From Methylotenera_A sp031369365 (GTDB lineage: Bacteria; Pseudomonadota; Gammaproteobacteria; Burkholderiales; Methylophilaceae), in assembly GCA_031369365.1 (NCBI GenBank), contig JANMOP010000067.1, positions 1-48,097 on the forward strand: DNA of 48,097 bases, written 5' to 3'. Below, in pieces: positions 1-8,649 of this stretch; within the stretch, counting starts at the first letter, position 1, and each line of letters opens with the position of its first letter. The notes under the pieces were generated by a model. The model saw nothing but the letters and a program-made list of their open reading frames with translations, searched no databases and had not been told where the DNA came from. The position numbers and the translations under genes are program-made.

Positions 1-924
1 CAATGCGCGCGTTCTGCCATAACTGACTACTTTGAAACTTGGATCAAACGAGATGACAGCATTGCCGATTTTAGCTCTTTTGATTAAGGCAGCTGAAGGG
101 TTTAAAGTGATTTTGCCATTTTTCCAAACAGGATTATCTTCAGCTGTAAAACGACCATAGCCAATATTAAAGTGCTCCATATAACAGCGACCAACCATGT
201 CATTCTGATTGCCTACACCGTGCTTCATTTGCTTATTACTAGCCAAAAGCATGCGTGCGTTTTCAATTGTTCCCATTGCAAGCACAAAATGCTTAGCGGT
301 AAATAAAAATTTTGTTTTTTTGTAATTAGTCGCTTCTAAATATTTAACTGCCTGCAAATTGTTATGTAACTGAATATTAGTTAAATTAGCGTTAACGAAC
401 AAGTCAATTTGGGCTGATTTTTTTAACTCATCTTGGTATTTAACATTGAATCTTGTAGGCGGACTCATGCTGCTTACAAAAGGTTTAAAGTTGCTACCTT
501 GCCATTTAGGCGTGTTTAAAAAGGCATCTTTAGGCAAATCAAGCACCTGTTTTGCTGCATCGAAGTGCTTATAGGCTTCTGCTCTTGAAATCGGCCAACC
601 TGAAAATCCATCTGTGCGTGCTTCAAAATCGGTATCGTCAAAATAAGAGCATAGACCAGACCAATGATTAGAAGTCCCTCCAAAGAAGCGTAACCGGCAA
701 TTTTTTACTGCATCCCAATCGTTAATGCCTGTACTTTTGCCTTGGTATAATGTTTGAGATTCTTCGGTATAGGTTAGCGAGCCGCCCTCTAACAGGGCAA
801 CCGTTTTACCCTTTGCGGCCAATGTTCTGGCTAGTGTAATGCCCGCAGGGCCTGAGCCGCAAATACAAATATCATATGACTTAATTTTTAAGGCGTGTGA
901 GGCTAGATTTAAATCAATTAACAT
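1..924 (-). CDS. GMC-family FAD-dependent oxidoreductase, C-terminus beyond the window edge
   Basis: The frame is open from an ATG at 922-924 to base 1, giving 308 codons without a stop, so the gene continues outside the window. The N-terminus has an FAD-binding Rossmann motif GSGPAG (residues 23-28), followed about 20 residues later by an acidic strand end (LLEGG). A GGTSNHW motif at about residues 82-88 is typical of glucose-methanol-choline oxidoreductases that act on sugar or alcohol hydroxyls. The substrate cannot be read from this part. It lies 214 bp downstream of epsG on the same strand, which suggests a link to polysaccharide metabolism, but no Shine-Dalgarno sequence is visible and it may have its own promoter. 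The family call is firm; the link to EPS is inference. Confidence 0.8.
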   Translation of the reverse strand, partial: MLIDLNLASHALKIKSYDICICGSGPAGITLARTLAAKGKTVALLEGGSLTYTEESQTLYQGKSTGINDWDAVKNCRLRFFGGTSNHWSGLCSYFDDTDFEARTDGFSGWPISRAEAYKHFDAAKQVLDLPKDAFLNTPKWQGSNFKPFVSSMSPPTRFNVKYQDELKKSAQIDLFVNANLTNIQLHNNLQAVKYLEATNYKKTKFLFTAKHFVLAMGTIENARMLLASNKQMKHGVGNQNDMVGRCYMEHFNIGYGRFTAEDNPVWKNGKITLNPSAALIKRAKIGNAVISFDPSFKVVSYGRTRAL

Positions 925-1138
925 TTATATTGCAATTTTTTTAATTCAAATCAGACCTAAGCAATACCCAACCATTTACAACCACAATATCGTCATCTAT
1001 AAAGATGGAAGTATTGGCTTTTTTGATAGTGATATTATTGAATGACATGATCGAAAATAAAGCACTGAGTTTTAGAAAGCAACGCTTACTTTCATTTACA
1101 TTAGTATTAGTACGAATCATCAACAATAAGCTTAAGCG

Positions 1139-1963
1139 TTAATAATAATAAGCTTTAGACTCGACTTCAGCCCTATTTAATACGACGCCAAGCAAATTAT
1201 TTTTTGGCAAGTGATGCAGAGTTTCTTCAATTTCCGATTGTGTGGACATGCCATTTCCAACAACCAATAAAATACAATCTACTTGAGGTAATAAGATCAT
1301 TGCATCATCAGAGTTAAGAACAGGCGGTGAGTCGAAAATTACTATTCTAGAATCATATCTACTTCTTAAGTCTTGAATCAAATTTGCAACTTTCTTTGAT
1401 GACAATGTTTCAGCAGATTTAGAGACTGGACGCATAGTTGGAATAACCACAAGGCGAGGAATTCCTGGGTTAAACATGACTTCTTGAAGCTGTGCTTTAT
1501 TGCCCAAATAATCGTTCATTGATTTTTCAGTATGCATGCCAAGGTAAGTAGCAATTTTTGGCCTTCGCAAATCCAAATCTACCAAAACTACCGTTTTTTG
1601 TGGCTGGTGAGCAATACTAATGGCAAGGTTAATCGAGACTAATGTTTTACCAGACTCAGGCGTTGGAGAAACAACAGCTAATGTCCTCCAATTATTTTCT
1701 TCCATTTTCTGTAAAATTTGTGTTCTTAGAGAATCGAAAACTCCACTGTTAATATCATTTTTTACGTGTGAAACAATTCTGTGTTTCTCTAGATGCGCTA
1801 GATTTAGTTTGATAACAGGGGTATTTAGGTAACTAATTTCACCCAACTCATTTTCAGTGTTGGGAAAACTTTTATGAGGTGTTTGCTCAACAACTTTAGC
1901 TTCAGTTTTTTCGTTTACATTTTCTAACTTAGCTTTAGCGAGCGCATCTTTGATTTTTTCCAT
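1139..1963 (-). CDS. epsG: EpsG-type polysaccharide BY-kinase (chain-length tyrosine kinase)
   Basis: This 274-residue cytoplasmic P-loop kinase matches the bacterial tyrosine kinase (BY-kinase) family paired with Wzc/Wzz co-polymerases. Walker A is SPTPESGKT (about residues 99-107), Walker A' is VVLVDLDLRRP and Walker B is IVIFDSPPV. The extreme C-terminus ends in a tyrosine cluster (AYYY), the usual autophosphorylation tail. It lacks membrane segments and follows the membrane partner EpsF by 8 bp, so the pair should work together, as in methanolan-type EPS clusters. Phosphorylation state normally controls polymer length and export. The next gene is 214 bp away, so this is probably the last gene of the epsE-L-F-G block. 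Confidence 0.9.
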   Translation of the reverse strand: MEKIKDALAKAKLENVNEKTEAKVVEQTPHKSFPNTENELGEISYLNTPVIKLNLAHLEKHRIVSHVKNDINSGVFDSLRTQILQKMEENNWRTLAVVSPTPESGKTLVSINLAISIAHQPQKTVVLVDLDLRRPKIATYLGMHTEKSMNDYLGNKAQLQEVMFNPGIPRLVVIPTMRPVSKSAETLSSKKVANLIQDLRSRYDSRIVIFDSPPVLNSDDAMILLPQVDCILLVVGNGMSTQSEIEETLHHLPKNNLLGVVLNRAEVESKAYYY

Positions 1964-1971
1964 AATAGCCT

Positions 1972-3546
1972 TTATGCAAACCTTACCATCAATTTAACGA
2001 TTAATAAATCAAGTGGCATAACAGCAAAGTGAATGATCACAAGCAATAATAATGTTAGGGTAATTATTGCTGCAAGTACATATTTTATTAAATACTTTTT
2101 ACGTTTCAGCTCAACTTGCGTTGTTATATAAGGAACAATCACCAGTGGTCTCATATTAATCAAAGCGGTTAAAGATTCTACACCTCTCACTCTTTTGTCT
2201 AAAGCCTCAAGCAGAGCAACTAAAGCTATTGCGCCAGCAAGCCCAAGAAATATGCCTAATGCAATTATTTTTTTTCTGTTGGGTTTAATTGGCTTATCAG
2301 GGAATATAGGGGGTTCTAGCATTGAAAAACGTTCTGCTTTATTCTCAGATTCGAGATTTTCAGCAATTTTTGCGTTTACTTGCTTAGATTTTACTTCTTC
2401 ATATTTGGACTTGGCATTTTCATAGTCCCTCATTAACGTAAATAGTCCGCGCTCTACTTGGGGGCTTTGTGTTACTTGCGCCTGCAGTTGACTTGTTTTT
2501 GCTTGCAATCCTCTTTTTTGCTCAGCAAGTGATTTTAGTCTTACTTTAGCGGCTTCAATTTGGGCTTGAATTTTTGCAACAACTAAATCTGTCGCAATGT
2601 CTGTCTTGCTTGCCTTTACCTCAGATGGCGCTATGGTAGTCTTTTCTAATGTTTCAACTTTTCTCTTTATGGCGCGAATAGTGGGGTGAGTTTCTTTATA
2701 AATAACGAGCGATCTTTCTAGCTCGGCTTTTGCCTTGTCTAGCTCAGATATAGCCATCACTTCACTACTACTAACTTTTGCACTCGATTTGGCTGAAGTG
2801 AGCTCAACATCCAAATATCGCAACTCTTCTTGCGTCGATTTATATTCACGGTCTAGCTCTTTAATGTCTGAATCAGCCCGCTGCAACATACCCATGTGCA
2901 TATCTAAATGTTCTGGCAATGAGTTTGCGTGCTGCTCTTTAAAAGTAGCAACCTTATTTTCCACGGCTTCCAGCTCTACTTTTAACCTATCCAGCTCTTG
3001 AGTTAAAAATTCTGTTGTTTCAGTAGCACGTTCAGTTCTAGTTTTAATATTCTCATCTAAAAATAAAGTGACTATTTCATTTGCCACTTTGTGTGCAATC
3101 TCAGGTCTTTCATATTCAAAACCTACTTTAAAAGCGATAGTAGCTTTGCCACCTTTAACACCTTGAACATCTGCACTAAGCAATTCTACAGAAATGCTTT
3201 CACGCATATTGTCAATTAAAATTGATGTGGTTTGCGTATCTACATCATCTGGATATAATCGGTATTTTTGAATGATACGAAACAGATTATCTCGGGTCAT
3301 CACACGCTGTTTAATAACCGCAATACGCTCATCTGCAAAGCTGGTCACAGTGGCTTTAACCAAATCTGGCGGAATCTGTTGCGATTCTACTAAAATAGTA
3401 CCTGTTGATTGGTAAGTAGGTGGTAACAATACCGCAGTTGCAATTGCTGCAAGTAAAATTAACAAGAAAACTACAAGCATCTGCACCCATCTGCGCTTCA
3501 GTATAGACAGGTAATCATTCAATGTTAATTCATATTCAACAGCCAT
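1972..3546 (-). CDS. epsF: EpsF chain-length determinant / polysaccharide co-polymerase
   Basis: This 524-residue inner-membrane protein has the Wzz fold. A first membrane segment lies at about residues 19-40, followed by a long periplasmic region rich in Glu/Lys/Ala heptads (coiled coil, about 160-390). A Pro-rich stretch (IFPDKPIKPNRKK) comes just before the second membrane segment at about 427-448, and a further hydrophobic segment lies near the C-terminus (about 487-510). It lacks a fused kinase domain; the kinase is the separate EpsG 8 bp downstream. EpsF-type proteins set chain length and bridge the inner membrane to the outer-membrane export protein EpsE. The gene begins 21 bp after epsL, so it belongs to the same transcript. 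Confidence 0.9.
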   Translation of the reverse strand: MAVEYELTLNDYLSILKRRWVQMLVVFLLILLAAIATAVLLPPTYQSTGTILVESQQIPPDLVKATVTSFADERIAVIKQRVMTRDNLFRIIQKYRLYPDDVDTQTTSILIDNMRESISVELLSADVQGVKGGKATIAFKVGFEYERPEIAHKVANEIVTLFLDENIKTRTERATETTEFLTQELDRLKVELEAVENKVATFKEQHANSLPEHLDMHMGMLQRADSDIKELDREYKSTQEELRYLDVELTSAKSSAKVSSSEVMAISELDKAKAELERSLVIYKETHPTIRAIKRKVETLEKTTIAPSEVKASKTDIATDLVVAKIQAQIEAAKVRLKSLAEQKRGLQAKTSQLQAQVTQSPQVERGLFTLMRDYENAKSKYEEVKSKQVNAKIAENLESENKAERFSMLEPPIFPDKPIKPNRKKIIALGIFLGLAGAIALVALLEALDKRVRGVESLTALINMRPLVIVPYITTQVELKRKKYLIKYVLAAIITLTLLLLVIIHFAVMPLDLLIVKLMVRFA

Positions 3547-3567
3547 ATAAACACAGTCTCTTTATTC

Positions 3568-4677
3568 TTAAAACTCAGGTAAATTATAGGTGAACGTAAT
3601 GCCAGCCACATTGCCGTTTGCGCTACGGTTTGTACTCGTAAGATTTCTTGTTTGTAGCAACAATTTCATCTGCCAAAATTCCGTTAAATCTCTAGAATAA
3701 AAACCACTTAGCTGTTTGCTTTCACTATCATTTAATGAGTTATTTTTTCGCCAAGAAAAATCTGCACTTAAGCTACTTTTATCTGAAAGATCATAATTGT
3801 AGCCTAGTGACATTCTGTCAGATTCTTGAAAGTTTCCGATACTGCTCGCTGAAACGCTCCGTTCTATAGAGCCTCGAAGGCCATATCTTTCGCCAAGATA
3901 ATTAAAATTCGCATTGGCTATCCGCCCATTACCAGCTGAAGACAAATGATTTACACCTGCACTAGCGCTAACATTAAGCCTAGGACTAATGTCTATATGG
4001 GCACCAACTAAGTAATTTTGAGATTTTGTATTTCTTCGCCCTTGACCATCAGGGTTAAAATCGGTCAACCCCACTTGCATAAATGGTCTTACACGCTCAT
4101 TCAAATCATAAGTTAAGGTTGAATTTAACGATTTTGTAGAGTAATTAGTAAAATTTCCACCGCTATATGCGGTCGTAAGATACTGTCCACCTAATGAAAA
4201 ATTTAATCTCTCAGTGAACGATCTTGACCAATTTGCAGCTATCAATCTAGTGATGGAGCTAGCATCATTAACTACAAGTCCCGTTTCGTCAAACTCTGTA
4301 AGCCGAGTGCTCGCCTTATTGTATTTACCAATTAAACTGAAGCGATCTATCTCGCCATCTCTCTGCCAACCAACAACCACGTTTGGATCTTCACGATCTA
4401 TACTAACTTTTTTATCGGAAGAGCGCTCTAAGCGCAAGCTGACATCTGAATACCAACGATTCCGATCAGACACCGCAGCAATAGAATATCTGGGCGTGGC
4501 TATATAACGCCAAATGGATTGCTTGTCAGTGGATGACATTCTGGGGTTAGTATCATGCTCTACACCCATTGGAATAGCGGCCTGCTGAAGCACTACCAGT
4601 GCTTCAGCAGGTAATGAAATGACCATAACACTAAAGACAAAAAGACTTTTGATTGCGCTATATGACAATTGTGACAT
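3568..4677 (-). CDS. epsL: EpsL-type outer-membrane beta-barrel EPS protein
   Basis: The predicted protein has 369 residues, with a signal peptide at its start (MSQLSYSAIKSLFVFSVMV...AEA) and then many alternating short polar/hydrophobic strands ending in a terminal aromatic residue pattern (TFTYNLPEF), as expected for an outer-membrane beta-barrel. Position between epsE and epsF matches the EpsL proteins of methanolan-type clusters, thought to form or assist the outer-membrane channel. I chose the ATG at 4675-4677. An in-frame TTG at 4735-4737 would add 20 residues in front of the signal peptide and is less likely. The EpsL identity rests on gene order and barrel character more than on catalytic motifs. 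Confidence 0.78.
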   Translation of the reverse strand: MSQLSYSAIKSLFVFSVMVISLPAEALVVLQQAAIPMGVEHDTNPRMSSTDKQSIWRYIATPRYSIAAVSDRNRWYSDVSLRLERSSDKKVSIDREDPNVVVGWQRDGEIDRFSLIGKYNKASTRLTEFDETGLVVNDASSITRLIAANWSRSFTERLNFSLGGQYLTTAYSGGNFTNYSTKSLNSTLTYDLNERVRPFMQVGLTDFNPDGQGRRNTKSQNYLVGAHIDISPRLNVSASAGVNHLSSAGNGRIANANFNYLGERYGLRGSIERSVSASSIGNFQESDRMSLGYNYDLSDKSSLSADFSWRKNNSLNDSESKQLSGFYSRDLTEFWQMKLLLQTRNLTSTNRSANGNVAGITFTYNLPEF

Positions 4678-4747
4678 TCTTAAACATAAACAAATTTCCA
4701 GTAAAATCAAACCACTAAATTTTAGGTAATAATTCAACGCAACTATA

Positions 4748-5308
4748 CTAAGGCACTAGAATAGTATCTCCCGTATTTAATAGTATATTTGAGTTTAAGT
4801 CCTGTCCCTTAATAAGTCTGTCATAGTTTACTAGCAGAACAGTTTGTGCACCTGCATTGCCACGCAATACTTTAATAGAATCTTTGTCAGCAAATCTATC
4901 CAACCCACCAGCTTGACTTATCGCCTGCAAAACTGTCATTGGACCCGTGAGTAATACGGCACCTGGTCTCAAAACTTTACCTATTATGTAAGCTCTGTTA
5001 CCTTCAATATTAGATATCACTACTGTTACTTGGGGGTCTGGCAGATAAGTTTTTAACTTTTCAGTGATGCGTTTTTCTATCTCTGGCGTAGTGGCATTCG
5101 CTACCTCAACCCGTCCAGCTAATGGAAATGTAATGCTTCCATCGGGTAACACTCTCACTTCTTTCTGAAGACTCTCTTCACCCCAGACAGAAATTTGTAA
5201 CACATCACCCTGATTAAGCTTGTAAGCCTCATTTGACTCAGCTGAAAAGCTTACTCCAGAAAACATAAAGCAAGCAGTAAATAGTACAGAAACTAATTTT
5301 ATATTCAT
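4748..5308 (-). CDS. epsE: EpsE polysaccharide export protein (Wza-like)
   Basis: This 186-residue secreted protein has a signal peptide (MNIKLVSVLFTACFMFSGVSFS), then a Poly_export domain starting YKLNQGDVLQISVWGEESL and an SLBB domain (NRAYIIGKVLRPGAVLL...VLQAISQAGGLDRFADKDSI). Such proteins form the periplasmic/outer-membrane exit channel for EPS. No lipobox cysteine is obvious after the signal peptide, unlike classical Wza. The ribosome binding site is strong: GGAGG ends 5 bases before the ATG. It is the first gene of the epsE-L-F-G run and is preceded by an intrinsic-terminator-like hairpin only 29 bases upstream, described separately. Confidence 0.9.
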   Translation of the reverse strand: MNIKLVSVLFTACFMFSGVSFSAESNEAYKLNQGDVLQISVWGEESLQKEVRVLPDGSITFPLAGRVEVANATTPEIEKRITEKLKTYLPDPQVTVVISNIEGNRAYIIGKVLRPGAVLLTGPMTVLQAISQAGGLDRFADKDSIKVLRGNAGAQTVLLVNYDRLIKGQDLNSNILLNTGDTILVP

Positions 5309-5337
5309 ATGATCCTCCGTTACTAAAACAATAATAT

Positions 5338-5363
5338 AAAAAAAGGGGCTTGTCGCCCCCTTT
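5338..5363 (-). terminator. Intrinsic terminator or attenuator between epsB and epsE
   Basis: Read on the minus strand, this is AAAGGGGGC, loop GACAA, then GCCCCTTTT. The 9-bp stem includes one G-U pair and is followed by a run of seven T. The T-run exists only in the minus direction. It would end transcripts from epsA-epsB, yet it lies inside any leader that starts further upstream of epsE, which opens the possibility of attenuation. Confidence 0.8.
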
Positions 5364-5550
5364 CTTAAAAAAATTAAACATTTAAAGTAATTTATAGCTT
5401 ATTTTCTTTAAACGTATCATTTAATACCACAAAAGCTTACATATCAATGTAGATTGACTATTCGATACGCAGGTACAATCGCCAATCGTTTTTTATAATT
5501 TACGCCGCATAACTAAGCTCAAATTAATAATTCGGCTTTTGCACTAAGTC

Positions 5551-5584
5551 ATAAAATATAAATTTATTGATACTTATATTTTAT
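5551..5584. repeat. AT-rich 11-bp perfect inverted repeat
   Basis: ATAAAATATAA at 5551-5561 is matched exactly by its reverse complement at 5574-5584, with a 12-base loop. It lies 55 bases beyond the epsB stop. No T-run follows, so it is a poor terminator. It could be a protein binding site or an mRNA end structure. Confidence 0.55.
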
Positions 5585-5638
5585 AGTTTTTGCATGTTTA
5601 CGCAATAGCCCAAGAGGACTAATAGCAAGGTATAGGGG

Positions 5639-7084
5639 TTAATAAGCACTTTTGCCAGTAAACGCTGTGGCTGTTCTAGCAAGAATCGACAAATCAAGCC
5701 AAACTGACCAGTTATTAATATATTCAATATCTGATTCTATGCGTTTTGTCATTTGATCCATCTCTTTAGTCTCCCCTCTAAAGCCCCTTACCTGCGCCAA
5801 TCCAGTAATGCCTGGCTTAATGTTATGTCGGGCGTAATAGTCGCTAATACCCTTTGCATATACCTCATCATGTTGCAATGCATGTGGCCTAGGCCCAACA
5901 AGCGACATATCGCCAGTAAGCACATTAAATAATTGTGGCAACTCATCTAAGCTGGTTTTTCTAATGAATGCGCCCACCTTCGTCACTCTAGGATCATTTT
6001 TTTCTGCTTGTTTAAGTTCTTTCTCATTCGTTATTTGCTGATTTGCACGCATGCTACGAAACTTCCAAATACTAAATGTCTTACCATTCCAGCCTGCTCT
6101 TTGTTGTCTAAAGAAAACTGGCCCAGGACTATCGAGTTTAATCGCGATTGCCACAACCAATAATATTGGACTAATACTCAGCAATATCAATATTGACAGT
6201 AGTTTATCTTCTATAAATTTAGTCAGCCTACTCACACCAGTTAGGGGTGTTTCTGAAAGTGTGATAACTGGGATTCCAGCAATTTCTCTCACGCTGTGAT
6301 TAATCAATCTAAGCGAGAAAATATCGGGTATCCAGTGGATGGAAACATATTTGTCTAGCAACACAAAATACAGATCCCCCAATACTTTAGATGATTCGAG
6401 AGGAGTGACAATATATATGGTCGTAATTCCATGTGTATCAATTAAGTCAGGTAGTTCAGAAACTTTACCCAATTGAATAGTGGGGCTGTTTGCATATGCA
6501 TTTAACTCGGATTTTTGAATTTTTTGAGTGTGCTTTAGTTCTTCTTCAATATAAACAGTGCCAATTACATTCTGATGCAGCCAAGGGTTAGAGGTGATTT
6601 TATGCTCTAAATAATTTGCCAGTTGCCCTTGTCCCACAATAATGACATTATCTTTTGTATGTGCATGTTTATTAAAACTTTTTGTAATAAATCTAGTGGC
6701 TAAGTGAATAGCTGCTTGCAATAGAAATCCAACGACATAAAGCTCTACAATAAAAGCACGCGAGTAAACCGTACTTTGCTTAGTTAAAAATCCCAGCAAA
6801 AATAAAACTAAAAAACTAATCGACCAAGCATTAAATAGGCTGAAAATTTTACTACTGAAATTTGAGCTAGTTCGATAGATAGCGTAACGGTCATACAGCA
6901 CCGAAACTAAGCCAAGCAACACCAACAGAAAAATGATGTAGTCTTGCGTCAGAAAGCCAATGTTATATTGTATAAAAAACCCAGCTACACCAATAATTGC
7001 TAGACCATCAAACAAAGGCTGCAATAAATTAATGATACTTTGTCTGCGTTGTAATACAGATTTTGATTTAGACCCAATAACCAT
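5639..7084 (-). CDS. epsB: EpsB-type undecaprenyl-phosphate glucose phosphotransferase
   Basis: This 481-residue polyprenol phosphate hexose-1-phosphate transferase (WcaJ/WbaP class) has hydrophobic N-terminal segments (about residues 20-130) and a central Rossmann-like CoA-binding domain with VIIVGQGQLANYL. The C-terminal sugar-transferase domain contains LDSPGPVFFRQQRAGWNGK, FSIWKFRSM, TSLDELPQLFNVLTGDMSLVGPRP and KPGITGLAQVRGFRGE. These proteins transfer hexose-1-P, usually glucose, from UDP-sugar to undecaprenyl phosphate at the inner membrane and so start EPS repeat-unit synthesis. It starts 4 bp after the epsA stop, so the two are co-transcribed. A second, shorter priming transferase occurs at 12.6-13.1 kb. 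Confidence 0.9.
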   Translation of the reverse strand: MVIGSKSKSVLQRRQSIINLLQPLFDGLAIIGVAGFFIQYNIGFLTQDYIIFLLVLLGLVSVLYDRYAIYRTSSNFSSKIFSLFNAWSISFLVLFLLGFLTKQSTVYSRAFIVELYVVGFLLQAAIHLATRFITKSFNKHAHTKDNVIIVGQGQLANYLEHKITSNPWLHQNVIGTVYIEEELKHTQKIQKSELNAYANSPTIQLGKVSELPDLIDTHGITTIYIVTPLESSKVLGDLYFVLLDKYVSIHWIPDIFSLRLINHSVREIAGIPVITLSETPLTGVSRLTKFIEDKLLSILILLSISPILLVVAIAIKLDSPGPVFFRQQRAGWNGKTFSIWKFRSMRANQQITNEKELKQAEKNDPRVTKVGAFIRKTSLDELPQLFNVLTGDMSLVGPRPHALQHDEVYAKGISDYYARHNIKPGITGLAQVRGFRGETKEMDQMTKRIESDIEYINNWSVWLDLSILARTATAFTGKSAY

Positions 7085-7088
7085 AACG

Positions 7089-7856
7089 CTATGTTAATCG
7101 CTGAGGCGAATACTTAGCTACTGCCTGTGCTCTACAAGATACATCTAGTTTTTGAAAAATACGTTTAAGATGATTTTTAACCGTGTTGGGGCTAATCATT
7201 AATATCATGCCAATTTCAAAATTAGTTTTACCCGTTTTAACCCAATGTAAAATTTCATGTTCACGATCGCTTAAGCCTCCCAGATTAAATTCTTCAATGA
7301 ATTCATCTTCTGTAGCATGTGTTTGAATATACTCAACGCGACGTAATGCTGCGTCAACATGTGGCATAAGTAAGCCGAGTACAGAATGCTGTACTTGGAA
7401 CTCGCGCGCCCTATCAAAAAACACGTAAATACAATCGTTTTTGCCACGCGTGTCTTTAACGCCATATACAAGCAATGAATTCATGCCAACAAGCTTGCGT
7501 GTAAAAGGTGTAGGTGATTGTGTATTGATGCCTTCAGCATCAAAGAAATTAATACGAAACCATCTTTCGCCATTATCAAGCCAGCGTTGATGCAAATTAG
7601 TCATGAGATAGGCAAAAACACCAGGCGCGTCGATGAGTTTTTGTGTGCGTATATCATCAATATTTGAAGACACATCAAAGTTAAGCTCACCCGAAGTAAA
7701 ATCACCCCAAGCCGCGACTAAGACATCATGTGGAAGCACCTCGTTCACACTGCCTTGAAGCCACTTAAAAAAATCTACATGCTTTTGAACAGAAAATGAA
7801 TTCTGAATGACCTTAAAGACTTGTTCCCAATTTTGATTGTTCGTATTGTTTTCCAT
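7089..7856 (-). CDS. epsA: EpsA, LuxR-type transcriptional regulator of the EPS cluster
   Basis: The C-terminal LuxR/FixJ helix-turn-helix reads GGLSDREHEILHWVKTGKTN followed by FEIGMILMISPNTVKNHLKRIFQKL. The N-terminal 180 residues have no receiver Asp pattern and match the EpsA-type regulator that heads methanolan-like clusters. I prefer the ATG at 7854-7856 because AGAGGA lies 8 bases upstream and the product then starts like other family members. An ATG at 7905-7907 with AGGTGG upstream, or a GTG at 7917-7919, would add 17 or 21 residues. It probably controls its own operon with epsB and possibly epsE-L-F-G. The ligand or signal is not evident from the sequence. Confidence 0.85.
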   Translation of the reverse strand: MENNTNNQNWEQVFKVIQNSFSVQKHVDFFKWLQGSVNEVLPHDVLVAAWGDFTSGELNFDVSSNIDDIRTQKLIDAPGVFAYLMTNLHQRWLDNGERWFRINFFDAEGINTQSPTPFTRKLVGMNSLLVYGVKDTRGKNDCIYVFFDRAREFQVQHSVLGLLMPHVDAALRRVEYIQTHATEDEFIEEFNLGGLSDREHEILHWVKTGKTNFEIGMILMISPNTVKNHLKRIFQKLDVSCRAQAVAKYSPQRLT

Positions 7857-8083
7857 CACCGCATTCCTCTCACGATTAACATCAGCCAGATGAGAATACA
7901 GATGCATTTTTAATGCCACCTTTTTATAAAGTTATTATTGTTTTATATCAGTATGTTAACAAAAATTTAACATTTAAAACTATCGAACTGACGATTATTC
8001 ATCAGCACTTATGTCAGCTAATTGACGCTTATTAACACGATTACAGATAATTTAATCTTAATTTACGATGTTTTACAATGAAT
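7857..8083 (-). promoter_or_regulatory. Upstream region of epsA
   Basis: This AT-rich gap separates hpt from epsA and must contain the epsA promoter if that gene is not read from the galU/hpt transcript. It includes a CTGAC/GTCAG inverted pair (about 7991-8020) and a GTTAAC palindrome near 7955, both plausible operators. I could not identify a convincing -35/-10 pair, and the first bases may be coding if the longer epsA start is used. Confidence 0.35.
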
Positions 8084-8635
8084 TTAAGTACTTTTAAGCG
8101 CATATATTGCAGGTAAATTACGCCACCAACCATAAACATCCATGCCGCAGCCGAATACATAATGGTCTGCAACACCTAAACCCACATAGTCTGCAACTAT
8201 TGGTTTTTTATAATTGTGTTGTTTTTCTACCAATACTGCGGTTTTTATATCTTTCGCACCAAGTAGCTTGCATTGTTCCAATATGGCGATTAACGTGATG
8301 CCTTCGTCCAAAATATCATCCAATATCAGTACATTTCTATTTTTAATGTTATCTTTAGGTTTTACCAGCCATTTAAGCTCTTTACCTTCGGTTTCACCTT
8401 GGTAACGAGATGCTTGCACATAATCAAGCTCAAGGGGAAATTGCAATTGTGGTAACAATTGTCCAGTAAAAAACACCGCCCCACCCATCACGCACAGTAC
8501 GATTGGCGAGTCTTTTTGATTACTGTAGTCTCGATTTAGTTTCTCAGCTATGGCTGAAATAGCCTGATTGACAGCCTGCTCACTGTAAATAAGTTCAGCT
8601 TGTTCTAAATATTGAAATGGATTAACTGCCGCCAT
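8084..8635 (-). CDS. hpt: Hypoxanthine-guanine phosphoribosyltransferase
   Basis: This 183-residue type I phosphoribosyltransferase contains the PRPP-binding motif NVLILDDILDEGITL and the family strand VLCVMGGAVFFTGQLL near the N-terminus. The DYVQASRYQGETEG flexible loop and C-terminal ADHYVFGCGMDVYGWWRNLP hood, with purine-contacting residues, are those of HGPRT. It salvages hypoxanthine or guanine to IMP or GMP in the cytoplasm. The start is taken as the ATG at 8633-8635; a TTG two codons upstream is also in frame. It follows galU by 14 bp on the same strand, so it likely shares its transcript, but it has no direct role in polysaccharide synthesis beyond guanine-nucleotide supply. Confidence 0.87.
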   Translation of the reverse strand: MAAVNPFQYLEQAELIYSEQAVNQAISAIAEKLNRDYSNQKDSPIVLCVMGGAVFFTGQLLPQLQFPLELDYVQASRYQGETEGKELKWLVKPKDNIKNRNVLILDDILDEGITLIAILEQCKLLGAKDIKTAVLVEKQHNYKKPIVADYVGLGVADHYVFGCGMDVYGWWRNLPAIYALKST

Positions 8636-8649
8636 AGTCAATTATATGG

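Larger units (their letters stand above)
5309..5638 (-). promoter_or_regulatory. 330-bp epsB-epsE intergenic leader
   Basis: No convincing ORF is present. Read on the minus strand, it contains an AT-rich 11-bp inverted repeat about 55 bases after epsB, a short hairpin TCAAT-CTAC-ATTGA near 5442-5455, a 7-bp TTTAAAG/CTTTAAA pair around 5380-5415, and then a strong GC hairpin with a T-tract just before epsE. I searched by eye for the JUMPstart/ops element and for the conserved core of the c-di-GMP-I riboswitch and saw neither. A TATATT sequence directly after the hairpin could be a -10 box, but no good -35 partner is visible. The region most probably holds the epsE promoter and regulation. Confidence 0.5.

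Noticed and set aside
839..1126. Short frames on both strands in the gap between the GMC gene and epsG
   Set aside because: They overlap each other or the real GMC start, lack ribosome binding sites and have no family features.
5480..5500. Sigma-54 promoter (TTGGC...TGCG) in the epsE leader
   Set aside because: The GG-to-GC spacing is 11 bases instead of the required 10, and flanking bases do not match.
5340..5638. c-di-GMP riboswitch or JUMPstart/ops element in the epsE leader
   Set aside because: I looked for the conserved riboswitch core and for GGCGGTAG and found neither; only generic hairpins are visible. A covariance search would be decisive.
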